A DNA stretch of 64,000 nt from Qipengyuania mesophila (GCF_019711655.1 NZ_JAIGNU010000001.1:963501-1027500), one strand, 5' to 3'. Counted from the stretch's first letter, positions 1 to 9,044 are shown. Notes: generated by a model not told the origin, from the sequence alone. Program-made: numbers and translations.

Positions 1-17
1 GGGGCCCGCGCACAGCG

Positions 18-179
18 TCAATCTCCGTTGCGGCTCACCAGGAAGCGGCCGATCAATACGCCCGCCAGTCCGACCGCGACCAGCGTCAGCGCGCTCGGCT
101 CGACCAGCCTCGCGGCAATGCCCGCCGGGCCGCCGAGATCCGCGAATTGCGCGGCCAGGGAGATGAACTGGCTGCTCAT
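18..179 (-). CDS. 53-aa protein with PEP-CTERM-like tail
   Basis: Short reading frame 68 bases downstream of hisF on the same strand. It ends with an EPS tripeptide (residues 28-30), a hydrophobic stretch of about 18 residues, then Arg-containing residues (GRFLVSRNGD). That order resembles a PEP-CTERM sorting signal (PEP, one membrane helix, basic end). The classical VPEP is reduced to VEP, and there is no N-terminal signal peptide, so exosortase processing is doubtful. It could simply be a single-helix membrane protein. The ribosome binding site is weak. Position suggests a distal, loosely attached member of the histidine operon. Confidence 0.5.
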   Translation of the reverse strand: MSSQFISLAAQFADLGGPAGIAARLVEPSALTLVAVGLAGVLIGRFLVSRNGD

Positions 180-247
180 GGACGCTGCTTATCATTTGAC
201 GGGAGATGCCGCATGAACGGCGAGCGTGCCGTCCCGTGGCGAGACGG

Positions 248-1018
248 TCAGCCGCGCGCGGGCAGGCCCGCCGCGCGCAGGGCGGCATGCGCCTCGGCGA
301 TGGTGTGCTCGCCGAAATGGAAGATCGAGGCGGCAAGCACCGCGCTGGCATGGCCGCGCGTCACCCCTTCGACGAGGTGGTCGAGCGAACCGACCCCGCC
401 GCTGGCGATGACCGGCACCGAAACCGCGTCGGCGATCGCGCGGGTCAGTTCGACGTCGTAACCCGCCTTGGTGCCGTCGCCGTCCATCGAGGTGACGAGC
501 AATTCGCCCGCCCCCAGCTCCGCAAGGCGGATGGCATGTTCGACCGCGTCGATCCCGGTCGGCTTGCGCCCGCCATGCGTGTAGATTTCCCAGCCGCGCG
601 CCTGCCCGCTGGTCGAGGCGCGCGCGTCGACGCTGGCGACGACGCACTGGCTGCCGAACTTCTCGGCAATCTCGCGCACCAGTTCGGGTCGCGACACGGC
701 GGCCGAATTGACCGCCACCTTGTCCGCACCCGCGAGCAGCAGCGCGCGGGCGTCCTCGACGCTGCGCACCCCGCCGCCGACGGTCAGCGGCATGAAACAG
801 ACCTTGGCGGTGCGCTCGACCATGTCGAGCAGTGTCCCGCGCCCTTCGTGGCTCGCCGAAATGTCGAGGAAGCAGAGCTCGTCCGCCCCGGCGGCGTCAT
901 AGGCCTTGGCCTGCTCGACCGGATCGCCCGCATCCTTGAGATCGATGAAATTGACGCCCTTGACCACGCGCCCGTCGCGCACGTCGAGGCAGGGGATGAC
1001 GCGGATACGGACGGTCAT
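248..1018 (-). CDS. hisF: Imidazole glycerol phosphate synthase cyclase subunit HisF
   Basis: Cytoplasmic cyclase subunit of IGP synthase. It uses ammonia from HisH to convert PRFAR to imidazole glycerol phosphate and AICAR in histidine biosynthesis. 256 residues, the usual length. The TIM-barrel starts with [15 protein letters not shown], giving catalytic Asp12, and the second catalytic Asp is in ASVDARA (Asp131). Phosphate-binding glycines are seen in TVGGGVRS and IASGGVG. The ATG overlaps the stop of the preceding small membrane ORF as ATGA, so translation is probably coupled. HisH lies in the same operon. Confidence 0.98.
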   Translation of the reverse strand: MTVRIRVIPCLDVRDGRVVKGVNFIDLKDAGDPVEQAKAYDAAGADELCFLDISASHEGRGTLLDMVERTAKVCFMPLTVGGGVRSVEDARALLLAGADKVAVNSAAVSRPELVREIAEKFGSQCVVASVDARASTSGQARGWEIYTHGGRKPTGIDAVEHAIRLAELGAGELLVTSMDGDGTKAGYDVELTRAIADAVSVPVIASGGVGSLDHLVEGVTRGHASAVLAASIFHFGEHTIAEAHAALRAAGLPARG

Positions 1019-1245
1019 CGGGTCACCATCACGACTGCCCCTATGAAATACCAGCTGACGAAAAGGAAAAGGAGGATATCGATGCCGACCATCAGCCAGT
1101 ATTTTCGCGCATTTCCGGACCGCGCATAGGTGAAGCGCCCCCACCCAGCCTCAAGATTCTTGAAATCGCGGACAAGGACGCGGCCCTGACCCAGCCAGAG
1201 GGCGACGATGAAGGCGCCATAAATGATTGCCAGCGCCTTGCTCAC
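1015..1245 (-). CDS. Small two-TM protein inside the his operon
   Basis: 76-residue protein with hydrophobic segments at about 3-20 and 49-72 and a basic, aromatic region between them, so probably a two-helix inner-membrane protein. It starts with GTG overlapping the hisA stop (GTGA), and its own stop overlaps the hisF ATG (ATGA), so it is locked between two biosynthetic genes. I recognise no family. Nothing links it to histidine synthesis except the tight coupling. It may be a lineage-specific insertion retained because it keeps hisF translation coupled. Confidence 0.8.
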   Translation of the reverse strand: MSKALAIIYGAFIVALWLGQGRVLVRDFKNLEAGWGRFTYARSGNARKYWLMVGIDILLFLFVSWYFIGAVVMVTR

Positions 1246-1970
1246 GCCCGTGCCGCCACGCGCAGCGCCGCGGCCAGATCGAGGCGGCCATCGTAGAGCG
1301 CGCGCCCGGTGATCACACCTTCGATCCCCTGAGGTGCGAATTGCGCCAGGAGGTCGATATCGATCAGGCCCTTGACCCCGCCGCTGGCGATCACCGGTAT
1401 GTCCACCTGCCGCGCCAGCCCCACAGTGGCATCGATATTGACCCCCGTGAGCAGCCCGTCGCGGCCGATGTCGGTGAACAGCAGCGCGGCAACGCCCGCA
1501 TCCTCGAACCGCCGGGCAAGGTCGATCACCGGCACGTCTGAGACCTCCGCCCAGCCCTCGGTCGCGACCATGCCGTCGCGCGCATCGACCGCGACCACCA
1601 CGGCGCCGGGGTGCTCGCGCGCCATGTCCTTGACGAATTCGGGGTCCTTGAGCGCGGCGGAGCCCATCACCACGCGGGCGACGCCTGCCGCGAACCAGCC
1701 CTCGACATCGGCGCGCGTGCGGATGCCGCCGCCGAGCTGGACCCGACCAGGAAAGGCCGCGACGATAGCCTCGACCGCGCCGCGATTCTGCGCCTCGCCT
1801 TTGAACGATCCGTCGAGATCGACGACGTGGAGATGCGTCGCCCCGGCCTCGGCGAACTGCCGTGCCTGCGCCGCCGGATCGTCACCATAGACGGTCGCGC
1901 GGTCCATATCGCCTTCGGCGAGGCGCACCACCGCGCCGGCCTTGAGATCGATCGCGGGAAATACGATCAC
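1242..1970 (-). CDS. hisA: Phosphoribosylformimino-5-aminoimidazole carboxamide ribotide isomerase HisA
   Basis: Isomerises ProFAR to PRFAR in histidine biosynthesis; cytoplasmic TIM-barrel. FPAIDLKAG near the N-terminus carries the first catalytic Asp and VVAVDARDG the second; phosphate-binding QLGGGIR and IASGGV are present. I chose the GTG at 1970 (242 residues): it overlaps the hisH stop as GTGA and sits eight bases after GGAG. An in-frame GTG at 1979 would add three residues. Fourth enzyme gene-order position of the hisB-H-A-orf-F operon. Confidence 0.97.
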   Translation of the reverse strand: MIVFPAIDLKAGAVVRLAEGDMDRATVYGDDPAAQARQFAEAGATHLHVVDLDGSFKGEAQNRGAVEAIVAAFPGRVQLGGGIRTRADVEGWFAAGVARVVMGSAALKDPEFVKDMAREHPGAVVVAVDARDGMVATEGWAEVSDVPVIDLARRFEDAGVAALLFTDIGRDGLLTGVNIDATVGLARQVDIPVIASGGVKGLIDIDLLAQFAPQGIEGVITGRALYDGRLDLAAALRVAARA

Positions 1971-2593
1971 GGCTTCCACTCCAGAAACTTGCTCATCAGG
2001 TCGAGGCCATAGGCCTGGCTTTTCTCGGGATGGAACTGCACCCCCGCGATATTGTCGCGTCCGACCGCGGCGACCAGACCGCCGCCATGGTCGGTCATGG
2101 CCAGCACATCCTCGTGGTGGCGCGCCCGGAAATGGAAGGAATGGAGGAAATAGGCCTCGCCGGCGGCGATGACCTCGTGCCCGCGCGCATGCGGCAGCGG
2201 GGCGACATCGTTCCAGCCCATGTGCGGGACCTTCACGCTGGTGTCGGTCGGCTCGATCAGCCGCACCGTGCCTTCGATCCAGCCGAGCCCGCTGGTTTCG
2301 CCATGCTCGAGCCCGCGCGTCGCGAGCAATTGCATGCCCACGCAGATGCCGAGGAAGGGCGCGCCGCCGACGAAGACGCGTTCGTGCATCGCCTCGATCA
2401 CGCCCGCTTCGGCGCGCAGCCCCTCGGCGCAGGCCTTGAACGAGCCGACCCCGGGCAGGACGATCCGGTCGGCCGCGCGCACCACGTCGGGATCTGCGGT
2501 GACCCGGACCTCGGCGCCGACCTTGCGCAGCGCATTCTCGACCGAGTGCAGGTTCCCCGCGCCGTAATCGACGAGGGCGACGATCTCAGCCAC
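1967..2593 (-). CDS. hisH: Imidazole glycerol phosphate synthase glutamine amidotransferase subunit HisH
   Basis: Class I glutaminase that delivers ammonia to HisF. 208 residues. Nucleophile Cys84 lies in GICVGMQLL, and the triad is completed by His188 and Glu190 in [17 protein letters not shown] near the N-terminus is typical of HisH. The start is a GTG ([11 protein letters not shown]) that overlaps the last eight bases of hisB, so translation is probably coupled. Longer upstream extensions run into the hisB coding frame and are not credible. Confidence 0.97.
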   Translation of the reverse strand: MAEIVALVDYGAGNLHSVENALRKVGAEVRVTADPDVVRAADRIVLPGVGSFKACAEGLRAEAGVIEAMHERVFVGGAPFLGICVGMQLLATRGLEHGETSGLGWIEGTVRLIEPTDTSVKVPHMGWNDVAPLPHARGHEVIAAGEAYFLHSFHFRARHHEDVLAMTDHGGGLVAAVGRDNIAGVQFHPEKSQAYGLDLMSKFLEWKP

Positions 2594-3179
2594 CGAGCTG
2601 CCCCTTCGTGCTCGGGATCGCACCGCCCTTGCGCGGGTCGATTTCGACCGCGGCGCGCATGGCGCGGGCGAAACCCTTGTAGATCGCTTCGCAGATGTGG
2701 TGGTTGTTGGTGCCGTAGAGCACCTCGACATGCAGCGTCAGCCCGCAGGTCTGCGCGACAGAATGGAACCAGTGCTCGATCAGCTCGGTGTCCCATTCGC
2801 CGAGCCTTTCCTGGCTGAACCCCGCGCGCCAGACGAGGTAGGGCCGCCCCGAAATGTCGAGCGCGACTCGCGCCAGCGTTTCGTCCATCGGCGAATAGGC
2901 GCTGCCGTAGCGCGCGATACCGCCCTTGTCGCCGAGCGCGGCGGCGAGCGCCTGGCCCAGCGCCAGCGCGCTGTCCTCGGTCGTGTGGTGCTGGTCGACA
3001 TGGAGATCGCCGTCGACCTTCATCGTCACGTCGATCAGCGAATGCTTGGCGAATTGTTCGACCATGTGATCGAGAAAGCCGATGCCGGTGGCGACCTCGT
3101 AGCGTCCCGACCCGTCGAGATCGACCTCGACGAGAATCCTGGTTTCCGCAGTGTTGCGTTCGATCCGTCCTGTGCGCAT
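2586..3179 (-). CDS. hisB: Imidazoleglycerol-phosphate dehydratase HisB
   Basis: Manganese-dependent dehydratase that makes imidazole acetol phosphate from IGP. It is monofunctional (197 residues), without the phosphatase domain of enterobacterial HisB. Signature motifs are GFLDHM (34-39), DQHHTTED (62-69) and the mirrored NNHHICE near the C-terminus, which supply the metal-binding His and Glu. First gene of the leftward his operon. The promoter should lie in the 114 bases separating it from sspB. A much longer in-frame upstream extension is antisense to sspB and rejected. Confidence 0.97.
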   Translation of the reverse strand: MRTGRIERNTAETRILVEVDLDGSGRYEVATGIGFLDHMVEQFAKHSLIDVTMKVDGDLHVDQHHTTEDSALALGQALAAALGDKGGIARYGSAYSPMDETLARVALDISGRPYLVWRAGFSQERLGEWDTELIEHWFHSVAQTCGLTLHVEVLYGTNNHHICEAIYKGFARAMRAAVEIDPRKGGAIPSTKGQLGG

Positions 3180-3293
3180 GCGGATCGCGCTAGAGCGACG
3201 CGCAGCACTGCGCAAGAAAATGCGCCCTTGTGCGGGGCACAGAGCCGCTAAAACGGCTTGACCATGCCCGCCGCCCACTCCACCTAAAAGGGC

Positions 3294-3797
3294 ATGAGCG
3301 ACGACACGCCCGACAGCATGATCCCCTATGATTCCATCGTGCAGGAAGCCCTGCGCGCAGTGGTCGGCCGCGTGCTCGGCGAAATCGAGCAGGGCGGCAG
3401 CGAGCTGCCCGGCGCGCACCATTTCTACATCACCTTCAAGACACATGCCCCGGGCGTCTCGATACCGGCGAATTTGCGCGAGCGGTTCCCCGACGAAATG
3501 ACGATCGTGCTGCAGAACAAGTTCTGGAACCTCAACGTGCGCGAAGACGGCTTCGCCGTTGGCCTGTCTTTCAACCAGGTACCCGCGGAACTCGACATCC
3601 CCTATGCCGCGATCACCCAGTTCGTCGATCCGGCGGTTGATTTCGGGCTCCAGTTCCAGGCCACCGTCGCCGACATGGCACCCGCGCAGACCGAGCATCC
3701 CGACAATGACGGATCGGAACAGGGCGGTGACGAGGCCGTTAAAGGGGCGGACGACGGTTCCAACGTCGTGACGGTCGATTTCGGCCGCAAGAAATAG
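3294..3797 (+). CDS. sspB: ClpXP adaptor SspB, alphaproteobacterial type
   Basis: Adaptor that binds ssrA-tagged or other substrates and hands them to ClpXP. 167 residues. The N-terminal two thirds ([49 protein letters not shown]) match the SspB substrate-binding fold. The C-terminal third is acidic and flexible, ending in [10 protein letters not shown], the usual position of the ClpX-docking tail. Divergent from the his operon. Family assignment is from remembered conservation. Confidence 0.88.
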   Translation: MSDDTPDSMIPYDSIVQEALRAVVGRVLGEIEQGGSELPGAHHFYITFKTHAPGVSIPANLRERFPDEMTIVLQNKFWNLNVREDGFAVGLSFNQVPAELDIPYAAITQFVDPAVDFGLQFQATVADMAPAQTEHPDNDGSEQGGDEAVKGADDGSNVVTVDFGRKK

Positions 3798-3831
3798 GCG
3801 CCGGACCAATCCCGGCGAAGCGGGGCAGGAC

Positions 3832-4281
3832 ATGGCGAAACGCGGGCCGAGCGGCAAAGGCAAAACACAGCATCTGACCGATACGATGGGCGAGGCGCTC
3901 GAGCGGATCACCGACGAGCAACCGTCAATGCCCGATCCGGTCCCCGGTCCGAGTCCGAACCCTGCCACCAATCTGATCATCCACGACATCATGCTCCGCA
4001 GTGCCGGACGCCTGTCGCGCATGGCGGTCGAGAAGGCGGTGCTCGGCAAGCAATACGGCAAGCAGTTCGCCAAGGACGCGGTCGAAAACCGCAGCGTGCT
4101 GCACACGCTCGCTGCCTATGGCGTGACCAAGGTCGCGACCCGATCGGTACCCGGCGCAGTGGTGGTGGGCACCGGCCTGGTCCTCAAGGTGCTGTTCGAC
4201 CGCAGCCAGTCGCGGCGCGAAGCGCGCCGCCAGGGCGATCGGCAGTTGCGCAAGCAGGCGAGGCGCGCTGACAAGAAGTGA
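3832..4281 (+). CDS. Basic protein of unknown function
   Basis: 149 residues, strongly basic at both ends. It has a Pro/Asn-rich segment ([13 protein letters not shown]), then a helical region ([23 protein letters not shown]) and a hydrophobic stretch around [18 protein letters not shown] that could be one membrane helix, followed by an Arg/Lys-rich tail. I do not recognise a family. It lies 34 bases after sspB and 55 before gmk on the same strand, so it may be cotranscribed. Confidence 0.75.
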   Translation: MAKRGPSGKGKTQHLTDTMGEALERITDEQPSMPDPVPGPSPNPATNLIIHDIMLRSAGRLSRMAVEKAVLGKQYGKQFAKDAVENRSVLHTLAAYGVTKVATRSVPGAVVVGTGLVLKVLFDRSQSRREARRQGDRQLRKQARRADKK

Positions 4282-4336
4282 CGGCATCGCGGGCGAAGGG
4301 GTTGATTTGCCGCCCCGCGATGCGGCAACAGCGCGC

Positions 4337-4984
4337 ATGGCCGATTCCACCAACCGTTCCGACAAACTCGCCCGCCGCGGGCTGATGTTCATCCTTTCCT
4401 CGCCCAGCGGGGCGGGCAAGACCACCATATCGCGGATGCTGCTCGACGCGGACGACGAGATCAAGCTGTCGGTCAGCGTCACCACGCGTCCGCCGCGCCC
4501 GGGCGAGAAGGACGGGGTGCATTACTATTTCGTCGACGACGCCGAGTTCGACCGGATGGTCGAGGAAGACGATTTCTACGAATGGGCGCCGGTCTTCGGC
4601 CATCGCTACGGCACGCCCAAGGGCCGCATCCGCAACGCCCTGAAGGAAGGGCAGGACTTCCTCTTCGACATCGACTGGCAGGGTACGCAGCAGCTCTACC
4701 AGAAGGACCAGCAGGATGTGGTCCGCGTGTTCATCCTGCCGCCGAGCATCGCCGAGCTCGAGCGCCGGCTGCGCGGGCGCGGGACCGATACCGACGAGGT
4801 GATCGCGGCGCGCATGGAGCGCGCCCGCGCCGAGATCAGCCACTGGGACGCCTATGACTATGTCGTGATCAACGAAGACGTCGACAGCTGCTTCGCCAAG
4901 GTCCGTGAAATCCTCGACGCCGAACGCACCAAACGCCAGCGGCAGACCGGGCTGATCCCCTTCGTGCGCGAATTGATGGCCTGA
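4337..4984 (+). CDS. gmk: Guanylate kinase
   Basis: Phosphorylates GMP to GDP with ATP. 215 residues. The P-loop SSPSGAGKTT is at 21-30, followed by the GMP-binding SVTTRPPRPGEKDGVHYYF, the EWAPVFGHRYGTPK segment and DIDWQGTQQL, all standard. The ATG at 4337 is preferred over an in-frame TTG 30 bases upstream, since it gives the family's normal N-terminus. It stands alone, downstream of the basic unknown protein. Confidence 0.97.
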   Translation: MADSTNRSDKLARRGLMFILSSPSGAGKTTISRMLLDADDEIKLSVSVTTRPPRPGEKDGVHYYFVDDAEFDRMVEEDDFYEWAPVFGHRYGTPKGRIRNALKEGQDFLFDIDWQGTQQLYQKDQQDVVRVFILPPSIAELERRLRGRGTDTDEVIAARMERARAEISHWDAYDYVVINEDVDSCFAKVREILDAERTKRQRQTGLIPFVRELMA

Positions 4985-5028
4985 GAAGAGCCGGATATCC
5001 TGATTGCGAGGCTTGTCCTGGATGCGAA

Positions 5029-5056
5029 TTGTCAATCTTTACGCGTTAGCGCTAGA
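5029..5056 (+). promoter_or_regulatory. Possible sigma-70 type promoter of the diguanylate cyclase gene
   Basis: TTGTCA and GCTAGA separated by 16 bases, about 54 bases before the ATG of the diguanylate cyclase. This resembles alphaproteobacterial housekeeping promoters, but it was spotted by eye only and the -10 match is poor. Confidence 0.3.
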
Positions 5057-5109
5057 CCGGCACCGCGCCGGCAAGCGCATTAACGAGGTTTTGGGAATAC
5101 AGGGTAGCC

Positions 5110-6096
5110 ATGTCCGCGACGGAGTTTGACGAAGGCGCGAAGACCTTGGCTTTTCTCAAGAGCCATCGCCTGCCGCCGACCCCCCAGAACTATACGCTGG
5201 CCTATATCGCGCTGCATGATCGCGGCTCGCCGATCGCGCTGGCGATCAAGGCGATCACCGACGAGGGGTTCCGCATCAAGCAGGACGAAGTCGACACCAT
5301 CTTCGAGCGGCATGGCGGCCTCGCCATCTTCGGCCTGCAGGAACGCGCCAACATCTCGCTCGCCACCCAGCTGCGCCACCAGACGCTCAAGATCAGCGAG
5401 CTGACCTCGTCAGCTGCCGATGCGACGGGCGCCTTCGCCCGCGAGCTCAGCGAAGAGGCCGACGCCTTTTCGGGCGACAATGCGAACGCGCTGTCGATCA
5501 TGACCAAGATGGTCGAGCATTCGCTGCAGGCGCAAAGCCGCCTGACCGCCGCGGTGCAGGAAGTGAAATCCCTGCGCGAGGAGCTGGAGGCGGCGCGCAA
5601 CGACGCGCATCGCGACGAGCTGACCGGCCTCGCCAATCGCCGCGCGATCGACGCGCTGCTCGTCGAATTGGCGGACAAGGGCGAGGCACGCGTCATCGGG
5701 TTGTGCGACATCGACAATTTCAAGTCGGTCAACGATCGTTACGGCCACAGCGTCGGCGACCGCGTGATCAAGCTGGTCGCCAAGACGCTGGAAGAAACCT
5801 GCGCGCCGCACTTCGTCGGTCGCTGGGGCGGCGAGGAATTCATCGTCATCATGCGCTCGCGCGACTTCAAGGGCGGCGCGAAGCTGCTCGACAAGGCTCG
5901 CTTCGAACTCGCCGAAAAGGAATTCAAGCTGCGCGAGACCGACGAGCCGATGGGGCTCCTCTCCTTCTCGGGCGGCGTCGCGCTGGCCACGGGTGGGCGC
6001 GAAGCGAACGCCGCCACGCTCAAGGCGGCCGACGAGGCGCTCTACCGGGCGAAGTCCTCGGGCCGCAATTGCGTCATCTGCACCGAGGAATTCTAA
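5110..6096 (+). CDS. GGDEF-domain diguanylate cyclase
   Basis: 328-residue soluble protein, predicted to make cyclic di-GMP from two GTP. The N-terminal 160 residues carry no recognised sensor domain and end in a probable coiled coil (SRLTAAVQEVKSLREELEAARND). The GGDEF domain starts at DELTGLANRR (169-178), with metal-binding Asp200 in CDIDNFK and the signature GGEEF at 240-244. There is no RxxD inhibitory site just before GGEEF (the sequence is ETCAPHFVGRW), so product feedback inhibition may be absent. Monocistronic, convergent with the next gene. Confidence 0.93.
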   Translation: MSATEFDEGAKTLAFLKSHRLPPTPQNYTLAYIALHDRGSPIALAIKAITDEGFRIKQDEVDTIFERHGGLAIFGLQERANISLATQLRHQTLKISELTSSAADATGAFARELSEEADAFSGDNANALSIMTKMVEHSLQAQSRLTAAVQEVKSLREELEAARNDAHRDELTGLANRRAIDALLVELADKGEARVIGLCDIDNFKSVNDRYGHSVGDRVIKLVAKTLEETCAPHFVGRWGGEEFIVIMRSRDFKGGAKLLDKARFELAEKEFKLRETDEPMGLLSFSGGVALATGGREANAATLKAADEALYRAKSSGRNCVICTEEF

Positions 6097-6123
6097 CGCC
6101 CGATAGCGTCGGGTCGACCGCAG

Positions 6124-7047
6124 CTACCTGCCGGCGATCAGCGAGCCGATGAATTCCGCGCCGTCTTCATCGAGCACGTCGAAGATCAGGAAGGCTTCTT
6201 CGCGATTGGGGCCAGCCAGCGTGCCGGCGAAACGCCCCTTGAACCCGTAGATCGTGTCGTCCGATTCCCCGCTAAAAAATCCGCTCGAACCAACCGTCGC
6301 CGAGAACGGCAGTGCCGCGCGCTCGACCTGAGAACCGTTGACCGTCTCGAAGATACGGATCGTCCCGGTGATCTTCTTGTCGCTCGCCGTCACCACGAGG
6401 TCGGTCGCCGACGCGAAATAGACGCCCGCCGCAGTCGTGCCGGAGGTGCCGCCGGTCACCTGCGCGGTCCCGGTATAGGTCAGGTTGGTAGAGATCGCGT
6501 CGGTTGTGGTCACCGGATTGAAAAAGAGCGCGTAGCGGAAGCTGCGCAGCGTGCCCGGAACCGTGTCGAGGACATAGGATTGCGAATGCTCGTAGGACAC
6601 GCGCATGACGTGCGTGAACGGCAGTTCCATCCGCAGGACGTCGCTGCCCTTGCGATAGACGCGCAGGACATCCGAAGCGCTGTCGAGATCGGCGGCGACG
6701 AAACTCGGAATATCGAACGGATCGGGCCAATCGTAGGCCACGCTCTCAGGCGCGACAGCGTAGACGATCTCGCTCGTCCCGTCGCGACGCGAGCCCTCGC
6801 TCCAGGTTTCGCTACCCGAGGTCGGCTTGAAATAGGCGAAGACGTAGGACGCATTCGTGACCTGCGTGGTGAACGCCTTGGTGAAGTCGAACTCCACCGG
6901 TGACTGCGTCGGCGTCGGGGTGGGTGTCGGGGTCGCCGTGCTGGTGGGCGTGGGGGTGGGCGTCGGGGAGGAGTCGCCGCCGCCGCAGGCCGAGATCAGG
7001 AGGCAGCCGAACGCCGCACTGGCGAGAAGAATGGATTTGCGATGCAT
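6124..7047 (-). CDS. Putative lipoprotein with TbpB-like C-terminal barrel
   Basis: 307 residues. The signal peptide ends in a lipobox (LLISAC, Cys21), followed by GGG and a PT-repeat linker (24-48). The mature part is beta-rich. The end, GRFAGTLAGPN with a later GSLIAGR, resembles the eight-strand barrel of transferrin-binding protein B-like lipoproteins, which are often surface exposed. That family link is by pattern only and no ligand can be inferred. The gene starts with a reasonable AGGGTCCC ribosome site and is convergent with the diguanylate cyclase gene. Confidence 0.7.
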   Translation of the reverse strand: MHRKSILLASAAFGCLLISACGGGDSSPTPTPTPTSTATPTPTPTPTQSPVEFDFTKAFTTQVTNASYVFAYFKPTSGSETWSEGSRRDGTSEIVYAVAPESVAYDWPDPFDIPSFVAADLDSASDVLRVYRKGSDVLRMELPFTHVMRVSYEHSQSYVLDTVPGTLRSFRYALFFNPVTTTDAISTNLTYTGTAQVTGGTSGTTAAGVYFASATDLVVTASDKKITGTIRIFETVNGSQVERAALPFSATVGSSGFFSGESDDTIYGFKGRFAGTLAGPNREEAFLIFDVLDEDGAEFIGSLIAGR

Positions 7048-7187
7048 GAAACGGGACCCTCTACCGCAAGCCGTGGCCTGCATGTGCACACTTGCCGGAT
7101 GATTAGCGTCGAGGATCGGCGCTCGCCAAGTGCTTTCCCCACCGAACCCCAGAAAAATCCGATCAGTTGCGTGCCGTAGCCGCGCAG

Positions 7188-8084
7188 TCAGGGCCGCCCG
7201 GCGCGCGGAGCATCGACATCGCAGGCATAGATCCGACCGGCCTTTTCGGCGCTGGCAACCTCGCGGTGCGAACTCGGCGCGACGAGCATGAACAGCGTTC
7301 GCCCGTCGGCACCCCCGAGCATGCAAGCGTAGCAATTGAGCCCCCCGGTCTCGATCGTTTCGAGCACCTCGCCGCCCTCCGCGATGCGCACGCAGCGCGG
7401 GCTGAGCGGATCGGCGATCCAGATCGCGCCGTCGGCATCGAGACAGATGCCATCGGGAACATGCGGTGCGGTGCTCGCCCAGACACGGCGGTTCGACAGC
7501 GTGCCGTCTTCACCGATGTCGAAGGCGGTCAACCGCGCCGCCAGGGTTTCGCCGACCACCAGCGTCTTGCCGTCGGGCGTGATGACCGTGCCATTGGGAA
7601 AGCCGAACCGCTCCTCGCCGGCCGCGGAACGGACCGATCCATCTGCGTCGACGAGGGCGATCGGCGTCGTCGGGTGATCGGCCAGCACACTTTCGGGCCC
7701 GCGCGCGGAGAGCTCCGCATCGAGATCGAAGCCGAAATTGCCGACATAGGCGCGTCCCGCCGCATCGACGACCATGTCGTTGCACCAGAAGGTCGCGAGG
7801 GCCGACAGGTCGGCATGGCGTTCCAGCCTGCCATCGGACCAGCGACGCCAGACCTCCTGCGCCTGCATCTTGACGAAGAGCAGCGAGCCGTCGGGCATCC
7901 AGCCGAGGCCCGAGGACTGCTCCTCGCCCTCGAGCCCGAGCTCGACCCGCATGTCGCCCCCGCCCTCGCCGACCGAATAGATCCGATGGGCGTAGAAATC
8001 GGAGAACCACAACCTGCCCCCATGCCAGCGCGGGCCTTCGGCGAAATGGATACCGTCGGCTACGAGACGCAGGGTGCGGGCCAT
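7188..8084 (-). CDS. SMP-30/gluconolactonase family lactonase
   Basis: 298-residue six-bladed beta-propeller of the SMP-30/LRE family, which hydrolyses sugar or other lactones using one divalent metal. Metal ligands fit Glu16 in FAEGPRW, the Asn of FWCNDMVVD and the Asp of VPDGICLD; FPNGTVITPDGKTL is also typical. It lies 12 bases downstream of an SDR gene and is the last gene of a leftward string with the paired acyl-CoA dehydrogenases, so a lactone intermediate of a ring-degradation route is a plausible substrate. Confidence 0.88.
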   Translation of the reverse strand: MARTLRLVADGIHFAEGPRWHGGRLWFSDFYAHRIYSVGEGGGDMRVELGLEGEEQSSGLGWMPDGSLLFVKMQAQEVWRRWSDGRLERHADLSALATFWCNDMVVDAAGRAYVGNFGFDLDAELSARGPESVLADHPTTPIALVDADGSVRSAAGEERFGFPNGTVITPDGKTLVVGETLAARLTAFDIGEDGTLSNRRVWASTAPHVPDGICLDADGAIWIADPLSPRCVRIAEGGEVLETIETGGLNCYACMLGGADGRTLFMLVAPSSHREVASAEKAGRIYACDVDAPRAGRP

Positions 8085-8096
8085 GGGCTTACTCCA

Positions 8097-8891
8097 TCAG
8101 GGCTGCGCGAAATGGCTCGGCAGCAGGGCGTTGACGATACCGCCATCGACGGTGAGCGTTTCGCCGATCGTGTAGTCGCCCGCGCGGCTGGCGAGGTAGA
8201 CCGCGGTGCCGCCCATGTCGAACTTGTCGCCGACCCGCTTGCTCGGGATACCGGCAGCCGATTGCTCCTCGTGGTCGCGCGCCGCCCGGTTCATATTCGA
8301 GGGGAAGGCCCCCGGTGCGAGGCTGGTGACATAGACGTGGTCCTTGACCAGCCGCGCGGCCATACGCCGCGTCAGGTGGATCAGCGCGGCCTTCGAAGCC
8401 TGGTAGCTGTAGGTCTCCCACGGATTGACGCGCTGGCCGTCGATCGAGGTGATGTTGATCACCTTGGCCGGCTTGTCGGCGCTGGCGGCGGCGGTCAGCA
8501 GAGTGTGCAGCTTCTGCGTCAGGAAGAAGGGCGTCTTGACGTTTAGGTCCATGACCTTGTCCCAGCCGCTCTCGGGGAATTCGAGATAGTCGACACCCCA
8601 GGCCGCGCCGGCATTGTTGACGAGGATGTCGAGCTTGTCCTCCTTGGCGGAGATTTCGGCGACCAGTTCGTCGATCCCCTCGATGGTCGAGATATCGCCC
8701 TGGATCGGGATCACCCGCTCGCCCAGTTCCTCGGCGGTTTCATGCAGTTCGCCGCCCTTGCGCGCGGTAATGTAGACGCGCTCGATCCCGGCGGCGAGGA
8801 AACCCTCGACGATCATCCGGCCGATGCCGCGGCTGCCGCCGGTGACGAGCGCGACGCGCCCCTTGAGGCTGAACAGGTCTTCGAGGGTCAT
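8097..8891 (-). CDS. SDR family oxidoreductase
   Basis: 264 residues, classical short-chain dehydrogenase/reductase using NAD(P). Cofactor motif TGGSRGIG (17-24), NNAG in LVNNAGAAWG, catalytic Ser in NITSIDG and Tyr/Lys in YSYQASK. The C-terminus ends with the usual GETLTVDGGI segment. The sequence resembles SDRs that act on acyl or cyclic alcohols, but the substrate cannot be told. Followed closely by the lactonase gene and preceded by a palindromic repeat. Confidence 0.92.
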   Translation of the reverse strand: MTLEDLFSLKGRVALVTGGSRGIGRMIVEGFLAAGIERVYITARKGGELHETAEELGERVIPIQGDISTIEGIDELVAEISAKEDKLDILVNNAGAAWGVDYLEFPESGWDKVMDLNVKTPFFLTQKLHTLLTAAASADKPAKVINITSIDGQRVNPWETYSYQASKAALIHLTRRMAARLVKDHVYVTSLAPGAFPSNMNRAARDHEEQSAAGIPSKRVGDKFDMGGTAVYLASRAGDYTIGETLTVDGGIVNALLPSHFAQP

Positions 8892-8911
8892 TCGCTCTAT
8901 CCTCTCTCAAT

Positions 8912-9032
8912 TCGTCATTGCGAGCGGAGCGAAGCAATCCATGGCCCCGCCCCCTCGTTCATCGCGACCATTCGCGCCCCGCAAGGCCGAACCATGGATT
9001 GCCGCGTCGCCTTCGGCTCCTCGCAATGACGA
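8912..9032. repeat. REP-like inverted repeat with host-typical arms
   Basis: Long imperfect palindrome between the SDR and acyl-CoA dehydrogenase genes. The left arm reads CGTCATTGCGAGCGGAGCGA followed by AGCAATCCATGG; the right arm has CCATGGATTGC, then CTCGCAATGACGA. Arms of roughly 30 bases flank a GC-rich centre. Arms of this type (TCATTGCGAGC...GCAATCC) recur as dispersed intergenic repeats in many bacterial genomes. It could fold as a transcript hairpin and protect or terminate the upstream mRNA. Only one copy lies in this window. Confidence 0.8.
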
Positions 9033-9044
9033 GGAGCGTTGACG

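Noticed and set aside
2586..4106. A 506-codon extension of hisB upstream
   Set aside because: The extra 309 codons are antisense to sspB and its neighbour; hisB has the normal start at 3179.
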